DNA from: JAUIET01 sp039111475
GTDB lineage: Bacteria > Pseudomonadota > Gammaproteobacteria > Pseudomonadales > JAUIET01
Direction: 5' to 3'
DNA: 64,000 nucleotides
Assembly (NCBI GenBank): GCA_039111475.1
Contig: JBCCIP010000004.1
Location: 1 to 64,000, forward strand
Below are positions 1 through 6,439 of the stretch, piece after piece. Under the pieces are notes generated by a model. The model did not search any database, was not told the origin of the DNA, and saw nothing but the letters and a program-made list of their open reading frames with translations. The translations under genes were made by a program, and so were the position numbers. Within the stretch, counting starts at the first letter, position 1; each line of letters begins with the position of its first letter.

Positions 1-41
1 CATCCATGGGGGCTCATTGAAAAGGTCCCTCTTTTCAATGG
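1..41 (-). repeat. A(N)GGA double-hairpin element, copy 1 (cut by window edge)
   Basis: Only the core is present; one outer arm lies outside the window. Read on the - strand it has a hairpin with loop AGGGAC (complement of 25-30) on a perfect 10-bp stem (15-24 with 31-40), then a CA-TGGA-TG motif (complement of 1-8). The two GGA triplets are 20 nt apart. The stem differs from the copy at 24661 by one compensated base pair (A-T here, G-C there). The remaining bases up to 239 show no gene or recognisable signal. Confidence 0.75.
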
Positions 42-239
42 TCTAAAAAATAGCTATACGCCCTTTAGCCTTGTGCCAATTTATAGCATCAAATTACTGC
101 CAAAGTGTGCTGGATTCTAAGTCGTCAATTCAGCTCACTTCCCCTGTAGTTTGATATTTAGGGCTCTTCTAAAATGAAGCCCGAAACAACTATCTCCCCT
201 CTTAGCTACCTAAATTCCGCACTCAAGTGAGCGCTGAGC
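42..239. other. Intergenic stretch without recognised features
   Basis: This is an AT-richer stretch between two repeat copies. I see no open reading frame of coding character, no tRNA and no convincing terminator. It may contain the distal outer arm of the copy at position 1, which cannot be identified because its partner arm lies outside the window. Confidence 0.5.
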
Positions 240-382
240 GATGCACAGGCTACTTCAGAGCGAATAGCGCCAGGGACGATGCACATGGATGTGCAAGTGT
301 CGCGGGAGGCAGGATGCCGGGAGCGACCGGACGCGGGATGGGCCAGGGATGGCCCACTGAGCACTGAAGTAGTGTATGCATC
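240..382 (+). repeat. A(N)GGA multi-hairpin element, copy 2 (expanded)
   Basis: Outer arms 240-258 and 364-382 pair at 16 of 19 positions. Inside are four GGA hairpin loops in a row: AGGGAC (272-277), TGGA on stem TGCACA/TGTGCA (280-295), GGC-AGGAT-GCC (308-318) and GGGA on stem GGGCCA/TGGCCC (340-355). Compared with the copy at 6288 it carries about 50 extra bases just after AGGGAC, which supply the two middle hairpins. It lies upstream of, and co-oriented with, the mttB-like gene at 566. The array of A(N)GGA hairpins resembles CsrB/RsmZ-type RNAs. Confidence 0.8.
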
Positions 383-565
383 GATCGTTGCGGGGTCTTA
401 AATCCGATGTTCCATCGACTCGGAACCACATGCTCAAAAACACCCAGCACAACCCCCAAAAACCCGCGTCGCCCACGAGTACTCAAATGTCGTTCAATTA
501 CATGCGCTTAGGTCCATACTCAAAGAGACTGCGAGGGTTAAACAAGGCTATAACAGAAGGCGAAA
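383..565 (+). promoter_or_regulatory. Leader region of the corrinoid methyltransferase operon
   Basis: This is the non-coding stretch between the hairpin element and the mttB-like start. A GAAGG-like ribosome binding sequence lies just before the ATG at 566. I could not pick a convincing -35/-10 pair by eye, and no cobalamin riboswitch is recognisable. Confidence 0.3.
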
Positions 566-2107
566 ATGAGCGAACGAGGGGGGCGACGAAAGGCCGGTGG
601 CCGGGGCGCAAAACGCGCTGCGCGACAGCAAAGCCAGGCTGATGTTACGGCGTTTATTGAACGCAAGATTCCCTATCTGGATTACCTCAATGAAGAAAGC
701 CTGGAGATCATTGAGTACAACGCCGACACAGTGCTTGAAGAGATCGGCATTGAATTCAGAGACGACCCCGAAGCGCTGGCAATACTGAAAGACGCCGGCG
801 CAGACGTCAATGGCGAGTTGGTTCGCTTCCCAAGGGGAATGTGTCGCTCCATCATTCAAGCCTCGGCACCCAAAGAATTTACCCAGCATGCTCGTAACCC
901 GGCACGCAATGTGATCATTGGCGGTAAGCGTACCGTGATGGTGCCGGCTTATGGTCCTCCGTTTGTTCGCGATCTAGATAACGGGCGACGCTATGCCACG
1001 ATCGAAGACTTCCGAAACTTCGTAAAACTGGCGTACTCAGCACCTGGCATCCATCACTCAGGCGGCACCGTGTGTGAGCCGGTGGATCTGCCAGTGAACA
1101 AACGTCACTTTGACATGGTGTATAGCCATATCAAATACAGCGACAAGCCGTTTATGGGTTCAGTCACTGCACCCGAGCGCGCGCAAGATACCGTAGACAT
1201 GGCCAAACTGGTATTTGGTGAAGACTTTATTCAACACAAGACAGTGTGCATCAGCTTGATCAACGCCAACTCGCCAATGACATTTGATGACACCATGCTG
1301 GGTGCCGCAAAAGTCTATGCCCGAAATAATCAGGCAACCGTCGTGTCTCCATTTATTTTGGCGGGCGCTATGTCGCCGGTAACAACGGCGGGCACGTTAA
1401 CGCAAATTTTGGCCGAGGCGTTGGCGGGTATGGCGTTTGTGCAGCTGGTAAGACCGGGCGCACCGGTGGTGTTTGGAACCTTTGCCAGTGCCGTGTCCAT
1501 GCAGAATGGCGCGCCAACATTTGGTACCTCCGAGCCAAGTATGGTGCTGTACGCTGCGGCTCAGCTGGCGCGTCGTTTGGGCGTACCTTTTAGAAGTGGC
1601 GGTGGTTTGTGCGGCTCAAAAATTCCAGATGCACAAGCCGCCTATGAAGCGGCCAACACAATGCAGAATGCAGCACTTGCTGGGGTGAATTTTATGTTGC
1701 ACACCGCGGGTTGGCTGGAAGGCGGCTTGGCCATGGGTTATGAGAAGTTTGTGATGGACGCTGATCAGGCCAATATGATCCGCGTATTGCTGAGTGGCAT
1801 TGACATGAGCGAAAACGGTCAGGCCATGAGCTCGCTACGAGAAACCGGGCCGGGCCAACATTTTCTTGGTGCTGCACACACACAGGCAAATTTTGAAACG
1901 GCGTTTGTGACGTCCCCGCTTGCAGACAACAACAGTTTTGAGCAATGGGAATCTGATGGGTCACTGGACTGCGCCCAGCGTGCCAATTCTGCCTGGAAGA
2001 AAATGCTGAATGAATACCAGGCACCAGACTTAGATCCTGCTATCGACGAAGCACTGAATGATTTCATGACTCGGCGTAAGGCTGAGTTTGCTGACAAAGA
2101 TTATTAA
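566..2107 (+). CDS. MttB-family corrinoid methyltransferase, non-pyrrolysine type
   Basis: The 513-residue protein has the look of the trimethylamine methyltransferase MttB superfamily (TIM barrel). It should move a methyl group from a quaternary or tertiary amine to the cobalt of the partner corrinoid protein. There is no internal in-frame TAG, so it is not the pyrrolysine enzyme. Characterised relatives without pyrrolysine, such as MtgB, act on glycine betaine. The first 20 residues are a basic Arg/Gly-rich tail (Arg at 4, 7, 8, 13, 17, 20) outside the barrel. It heads an operon with its corrinoid protein 32 bp downstream. The substrate is inferred; glycine betaine, proline betaine or carnitine are all possible. 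Family assignment is firm. Confidence 0.9.
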   Translation: MSERGGRRKAGGRGAKRAARQQSQADVTAFIERKIPYLDYLNEESLEIIEYNADTVLEEIGIEFRDDPEALAILKDAGADVNGELVRFPRGMCRSIIQASAPKEFTQHARNPARNVIIGGKRTVMVPAYGPPFVRDLDNGRRYATIEDFRNFVKLAYSAPGIHHSGGTVCEPVDLPVNKRHFDMVYSHIKYSDKPFMGSVTAPERAQDTVDMAKLVFGEDFIQHKTVCISLINANSPMTFDDTMLGAAKVYARNNQATVVSPFILAGAMSPVTTAGTLTQILAEALAGMAFVQLVRPGAPVVFGTFASAVSMQNGAPTFGTSEPSMVLYAAAQLARRLGVPFRSGGGLCGSKIPDAQAAYEAANTMQNAALAGVNFMLHTAGWLEGGLAMGYEKFVMDADQANMIRVLLSGIDMSENGQAMSSLRETGPGQHFLGAAHTQANFETAFVTSPLADNNSFEQWESDGSLDCAQRANSAWKKMLNEYQAPDLDPAIDEALNDFMTRRKAEFADKDY

Positions 2108-2139
2108 CATTAGCTTGTTGTTACCTTGGAGAAGACTCG

Positions 2140-2859
2140 ATGAATGACGATGTGAATGATCACAACGATGACGAAGAAGACATCGTATTGTCTGAACTGT
2201 CAGACGACGAGTTGGTCGAGCAGATGCACGATGATTTGTACGACGGTCTGAAGGAAGAAATCGAAGAAGGCACGAATATTCTGCTGGAGCGCGGCTGGAG
2301 TGCCGACAAGGTGCTGTCTGATGCATTGGTCGGCGGAATGACCATTGTCGGTATCGATTTCCGTGACGGAATTCTGTTTGTCCCGGAAGTACTGCTAGCC
2401 GCTAACGCGATGAAAGGCGGTATGGCGATTATTCGGCCATTGCTCGCTGAAACCGGTGCCAAGCCGGTTGGCACCATGGTGATTGGTACTGTTAAAGGCG
2501 ACATTCATGACATAGGCAAAAACCTGGTTGGCATGATGATGGAAGGCGCTGGCTTTGAAGTGACCGATATCGGCATTAACAACTCGGTCGAAGAGTACAT
2601 GGCGGCGCTGGAGGAAAACAAACCAGACGTGTTAGGCATGTCGGCGCTGCTGACGACAACCATGCCGTACATGAAAGTGGTGATTGATGCGCTGAAAGAG
2701 CAAGGCCTGCGCGATGACTACATCGTGATGGTAGGTGGCGCACCTCTTAATGAAGAGTTTGGCGAAGCTGTCGGCGCAGATGCTTATTGTCGTGACGCGG
2801 CCGAAGCGGCTACAACCGGCGTTCGCCTGGTGGCGGAACAGCGGGCCGCGGCCGGCTGA
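2140..2859 (+). CDS. Methyltransferase corrinoid protein (MttC/MtgC type)
   Basis: This is the methyl carrier between the MttB-like enzyme and the folate-side methyltransferase. A helical cap domain (about residues 25-105) precedes a B12-binding Rossmann domain. The cobalt-ligating DxHxxG motif is visible as D121, H123, G126. At 239 residues it is longer than typical MttC (about 215) because of an acidic N-terminal tail (residues 2-24, nearly all Asp/Glu). That tail could pair with the basic tails on the neighbouring enzymes, which is my inference. A strong ribosome binding sequence (TTGGAGAAG) supports the start. Confidence 0.92.
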   Translation: MNDDVNDHNDDEEDIVLSELSDDELVEQMHDDLYDGLKEEIEEGTNILLERGWSADKVLSDALVGGMTIVGIDFRDGILFVPEVLLAANAMKGGMAIIRPLLAETGAKPVGTMVIGTVKGDIHDIGKNLVGMMMEGAGFEVTDIGINNSVEEYMAALEENKPDVLGMSALLTTTMPYMKVVIDALKEQGLRDDYIVMVGGAPLNEEFGEAVGADAYCRDAAEAATTGVRLVAEQRAAAG

Positions 2860-2868
2860 CGACCTTCA

Positions 2869-3513
2869 GTGACGAGTGCCAGCGCGATGCTTAGTAATAT
2901 GGCAAATGCACAAACGGCGCAGGTGCTTATCATTGCCTGCGGTGCGCTGGCACATGAAATTCAGCAGATCAAAAAGCTTAACAGCTGGAACCACATTGAG
3001 CTGACCTGCCTACCGGCGGAGCTGCACAATACCCCTGACTTAATTGTTGGCAAGCTGCGCGAGAAAATTCACAAGGCACGCAGTAAGTACAGCCACATCT
3101 ACATTGGCTATGGTGATTGCGGTACGGGCGGTCACATTGATCAATTGTGTGAAGAAGAAGGCATAGACCGCCTGCCAGGAGCCCACTGCTACTCGTTCTT
3201 TGCCGGTGAGGCAGCCTTCAACGAAATAGCTGAACAAGAGCTGGGTACCCTATACCTCACAGATTATCTCGCTCAGAATTTTGAGCGCATTATCATAAGC
3301 GGCTTCAAGTTGGACAAGCATCCGGAGCTTCGCGAAATGATGTTTAGCAATTATCGTCGCGTGGTCTATTTGTCGCAACGCGAAGCACCCGAGTTGATTG
3401 AAAAGGCCAAACAGGCCGCACACTATCTCGAATTGGAATTCGAGCAGATTCACACTGGCTACGGCGATTTGGAGACATCGCTGGCGCCGGAGCTTATTGC
3501 CCGAGTGCAGTAA
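2869..3513 (+). CDS. DUF1638 family protein
   Basis: The 214-residue protein matches DUF1638 in its opening LIIACGALAHEI and a GYGDCGTGGH motif near residues 80-89. The conserved Cys, Asp and His suggest a metal or thiol site, but no function is established to my knowledge. The family recurs beside MttB-type genes in other bacteria, so a role in corrinoid handling or methyl transfer is likely but unproven. The start is uncertain: GTG 2869 is used here, with ATG at 2887 and 2899 as alternatives. The gene follows the corrinoid protein by 9 bp. Confidence 0.8.
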   Translation: MTSASAMLSNMANAQTAQVLIIACGALAHEIQQIKKLNSWNHIELTCLPAELHNTPDLIVGKLREKIHKARSKYSHIYIGYGDCGTGGHIDQLCEEEGIDRLPGAHCYSFFAGEAAFNEIAEQELGTLYLTDYLAQNFERIIISGFKLDKHPELREMMFSNYRRVVYLSQREAPELIEKAKQAAHYLELEFEQIHTGYGDLETSLAPELIARVQ

Positions 3514-3533
3514 CCACGCATTTCGAGACTTAT

Positions 3534-3845
3534 ATGCAGAAAATTCGCATTTATTGGCGTGACATTCCGTCGCAGGTAATGGTCAAGCAAGGTCGCAAGC
3601 GCGGCAAGGTTATGCTCAGCGAGCGCTTTCAGGCCGCAATAGATCGGGCGGCCATGCGCGCAGGTCGCGGCAGTAGCGACGCCTATATGGCCGACTGGCG
3701 CAGGGAGTATGAAGATGTAGAGGCGGATACTGACATGCAGTCACTGGCTGATCAGGACGCTGCTGTTTTGGAGCAGGACTATAGCGACGAGCGACTCGAT
3801 CAACTGATTCGCAACAAGGGTTTTGAAAACGCAGAAGCAAGCTGA
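3534..3845 (+). CDS. Small 'virulence factor' family protein
   Basis: This 103-residue basic/acidic protein matches the short family named 'virulence factor' in domain databases: it opens IRIYWRDIPSQVMVKQGR and has an ADWRREYED segment. The family name is historical and says little about function. Genes of this family sit in corrinoid methyltransferase clusters, as here between DUF1638 and the MTHFR C-terminal gene, so an accessory role in that pathway is the best guess. Its TGA overlaps the next ATG (TGATG at 3843-3847), indicating translational coupling. Confidence 0.75.
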   Translation: MQKIRIYWRDIPSQVMVKQGRKRGKVMLSERFQAAIDRAAMRAGRGSSDAYMADWRREYEDVEADTDMQSLADQDAAVLEQDYSDERLDQLIRNKGFENAEAS

Positions 3846-4321
3846 TGTACAAAGTTAGATTATGGTCGGTTCGACACGCTGGCATTATGCATTCGATGTA
3901 TAACGCGGTTGAAACGATGTTGATAAAAATGGACCCTCTGTGGCAACGCATTGGTTATGCGAGAGTGGACGCTGCCTTGCTTGGCGTTGAAAAATTCAGT
4001 AAGGGTCTGCTGTTTGATTCGCAATCTTGCGGCCAGTGTACGCTGAGTGATACGGGCATGGCATGCCCAATGAATTGTCCAAAATCACTTCGCAATGGTC
4101 CATGCGGTGGAGTGCGCAGTAATGGCAACTGTGAAGTTGACCCTGACATGACCTGTGTTTGGGTAACCGCATGGCAGGGCAGCCAAAACATGCGTGACGG
4201 CGTACAGCGTATTCAGATCATTCAGGCACCGCTGGACAATAGAAAGCGCGGTACGTCTGCCTGGCTGCGAGTCATCCGCGAAAAATTGACCGCCAACGCG
4301 AGCAACAGCAATGCGATTTGA
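3845..4321 (+). CDS. Methylenetetrahydrofolate reductase C-terminal, cysteine-rich protein
   Basis: The 158-residue protein matches the cysteine-rich MTHFR C-terminal domain family. Seven Cys (62, 65, 74, 78, 87, 96, 104) lie in a 45-residue stretch with CGQC and GPCGG motifs, suggesting an Fe-S or zinc site. In acetogens and related bacteria this family accompanies MetF and may link the reductase to an electron partner. Here it is a separate gene overlapping the MetF-like gene by 11 bp. That fits a complex working in the oxidative direction (methyl-THF to methylene-THF); the direction is inferred. Confidence 0.85.
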   Translation: MYKVRLWSVRHAGIMHSMYNAVETMLIKMDPLWQRIGYARVDAALLGVEKFSKGLLFDSQSCGQCTLSDTGMACPMNCPKSLRNGPCGGVRSNGNCEVDPDMTCVWVTAWQGSQNMRDGVQRIQIIQAPLDNRKRGTSAWLRVIREKLTANASNSNAI

Positions 4322-5345
4322 AGACGAACCGGATCCCGGTGAAAGCCTTCCGATTCTTCCTGGGCATGTCTCACCGGGTCGCTTTGAGCGCGTGCTTCGC
4401 GCCGGCGCTTTTGCCGTAACGGCTGAGATTGCACCCCCAGATTCGGCCGACCCGCACGAAGTGTATCAGCGTGCCGCAGTTTTTGACGGCTATGTTGATG
4501 CGATCAACGCCACGGATGGCTCTGGCGCCAACTGCCATATGTCCAGTGTTGGTATGTGTTCATTGCTGACCCGTTGCGGTTATTCAATGGTGATGCAGAT
4601 ATCCTGCCGCGACAAAAACAGGATAGCCATGCAAGGTGATGTGTTAGGTGCGTCAGCGATGGGCGTTTCAAACATACTGTGTCTGACCGGCGACGGGGTT
4701 CAGAGTGGCGATCATCCCGACGCAAAGCCTGTGTTCGATATGGACTGCATGACCTCTTTGCAAATGATTCGCGGAATGCGCGACGAATCCAGGTTTTTAA
4801 GTGGGCGAAAGCTAAGCGCGCCGCCGCAAGTCTTTCTCGGCGCTGCGGCCAACCCGTTCGCGCCGCCTTTTGATTTTCGCCCGATTCGTCTGCAGAAAAA
4901 AATTGAAGCAGGTGCGCAGTTTGTGCAAACCCAATACTGTTTTGATATTGATATGCTCAAACAGTACATGAGCCGTGTGCGCGATTTGGGCCTGCACGAA
5001 AAAGTCTTTATCTTGCCCGGTGTCGGTCCGCTGGCTTCCGCAAAGTCTGCCGAGTGGATTCGCAAGAATGTAGCGGGCGTGCATATTCCAGACAGCGTTA
5101 TCAAGCGCTTGACAGGTGCCGAGAACCAAGCCCAGGAAGGCGTGAACGTTGCTATCGATATGGTCAACGAACTTAAGGAAATTGAGGGAGTTAGCGGTGT
5201 GCACATCATGGCTTATCGCCAGGAACACCGTGTTGCAGAAATTGTTGAAAAAACCGGTGTGCTTGAAGGTCGAAAGCCATGGCACCCCGGTGTTCACGAA
5301 GAATTGAAATCATCAACTTATCCACCCCAGGAAGTCGCATCATGA
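4311..5345 (+). CDS. Methylenetetrahydrofolate reductase, MetF-like
   Basis: This is a 344-residue TIM-barrel flavoprotein of the MTHFR family. Recognisable parts are the TAEIAPPDSAD start of the barrel, NATDGSGANCHMSS, CLTGDG (nucleotide/flavin loop) and AGAQFVQTQYCFD. It should interconvert methyl-THF and methylene-THF. Placed after a corrinoid methyltransferase set it probably oxidises methyl-THF. It is more like the two-gene MTHFR systems with a separate cysteine-rich protein than like E. coli MetF. Its stop overlaps the next ATG by 4 nt. Confidence 0.9.
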   Translation: MRFEDEPDPGESLPILPGHVSPGRFERVLRAGAFAVTAEIAPPDSADPHEVYQRAAVFDGYVDAINATDGSGANCHMSSVGMCSLLTRCGYSMVMQISCRDKNRIAMQGDVLGASAMGVSNILCLTGDGVQSGDHPDAKPVFDMDCMTSLQMIRGMRDESRFLSGRKLSAPPQVFLGAAANPFAPPFDFRPIRLQKKIEAGAQFVQTQYCFDIDMLKQYMSRVRDLGLHEKVFILPGVGPLASAKSAEWIRKNVAGVHIPDSVIKRLTGAENQAQEGVNVAIDMVNELKEIEGVSGVHIMAYRQEHRVAEIVEKTGVLEGRKPWHPGVHEELKSSTYPPQEVAS

Positions 5346-6247
5346 CTACAACCATCGTCAGCTCAGCCACAAAAGAAGTTCGTATCGGTTTCGACGAGCC
5401 CTTCGTCATTATTGGTGAGCGTATTAATCCTACCGGTCGAAAAATTCTGGCCGAAGAAATGAAAAATGGAGACTTCAGCCGCGTAGAAGCCGATGCGCTC
5501 GCACAAGTGGAAGCGGGTGCACAAATGCTGGACGTAAACGCGGGCATACCCTTGGCTGACGAACCTGCAATACTCGCGAAATCCATTCAGTTGGTGCAAT
5601 CCATCACCGACGTGCCTATTTCCATAGACTCATCCATTATCGAGGCGCTGGAAGCAGGTCTTGCCGTGTATCAAGGTAAGGCCTTGGTCAACTCAGTAAC
5701 CGGCGAAGACGAAGTATTGGAGCGCGTACTGCCGCTGGTGGCAAAATATGGCGCGGCAGTGGTGGCGATATCCAACGACGAAACCGGCATCTCCGAAGAT
5801 CCAAACGAACGCTTTAAAGTTGCCAAGAAGATTGTTGAACGCGCGGCCGACTACGGCATATCACACGAAGATGTCGTTGTTGATCCCTTGGTAATGCCAA
5901 TCGGGGCCATCAACACCGCAGGCCTGCAGGTAATGGATATCGTCAAGCGCTTGCGCAATGAGTTAAAGGTCAATACCACTTGCGGCGCATCAAATGTGAG
6001 CTTTGGCTTGCCCAACCGGAATGGTATTAACAGTGCATTCCTTACCATGGCGATAGGGTCGGGCATGACATCCGCTATTACCAGTCCGCTGCACGCCGAA
6101 GTAATGCAAGCGGTGCGTGGTGCAGATGTGATGATGGGGCATGATCCTGATTGCGCGAATTGGATTAAGGCGTATCGAGAGCCTGCCGCTGAAGGGGCGG
6201 AAGGGGCTAGGGGTGGTCGAGGTGGGCGCAGGCGACGAAGAGCGTAG
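5342..6247 (+). CDS. Methyl-corrinoid:tetrahydrofolate methyltransferase (MtgA/MtvA-like)
   Basis: The 301-residue protein has a pterin-binding (dihydropteroate synthase-like) barrel with INPTGR (28-33), DVNAG (64-68) and SIDSS (94-98), as in MtgA and the pterin domain of MetH. It would take the methyl group from the corrinoid protein and give methyl-THF. The start is ATG 5342, overlapping the upstream TGA; the longer frame from 5279 lies inside the previous gene. The C-terminus ends in a Gly/Arg tail with five consecutive Arg before the final Ala. A long hairpin repeat separates it from the activator gene. Confidence 0.92.
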   Translation: MTTTIVSSATKEVRIGFDEPFVIIGERINPTGRKILAEEMKNGDFSRVEADALAQVEAGAQMLDVNAGIPLADEPAILAKSIQLVQSITDVPISIDSSIIEALEAGLAVYQGKALVNSVTGEDEVLERVLPLVAKYGAAVVAISNDETGISEDPNERFKVAKKIVERAADYGISHEDVVVDPLVMPIGAINTAGLQVMDIVKRLRNELKVNTTCGASNVSFGLPNRNGINSAFLTMAIGSGMTSAITSPLHAEVMQAVRGADVMMGHDPDCANWIKAYREPAAEGAEGARGGRGGRRRRRA

Positions 6248-6287
6248 TTTCGATCCGAAGCCATGTGTCTGAATCTCGCGCGATGTA

Positions 6288-6399
6288 GCTCGTTGAGTGT
6301 TATGCATGTGTTTTGGAGCGAATAGCGCCAGGGACGGACGCGGGACGGGCCAGGGATGGCCCACTGAGCGGAAAAACACATGCATAATGCTCGACGAGC
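6288..6399 (+). repeat. A(N)GGA double-hairpin element, copy 3
   Basis: Outer arms 6288-6314 and 6373-6399 (27 nt each) match at 24 positions. The three exceptions are all G-U wobbles if the + strand is RNA, so an RNA stem would be fully paired. The core has AGGGAC (6330-6335) and CAGGGATGG (6351-6359), the latter on a GGGCCA/TGGCCC-type stem. GGA-GGA spacing is 19 nt. It lies between the folate methyltransferase and the corrinoid activator, in the same orientation as both. Confidence 0.82.
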
Positions 6400-6439
6400 G
6401 GCACTCAGGGCACGGGTCTAAGGATACTAGAGTTTAAAA

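Noticed and set aside
240..382. CRISPR-like repeat array
   Set aside because: The repeated GGA hairpins are not direct repeats with regular spacers and no cas genes are present.
566..2107. Pyrrolysine-containing trimethylamine methyltransferase
   Set aside because: The frame has no internal TAG and no pyl genes are in the window; it belongs to the non-pyrrolysine MttB group.
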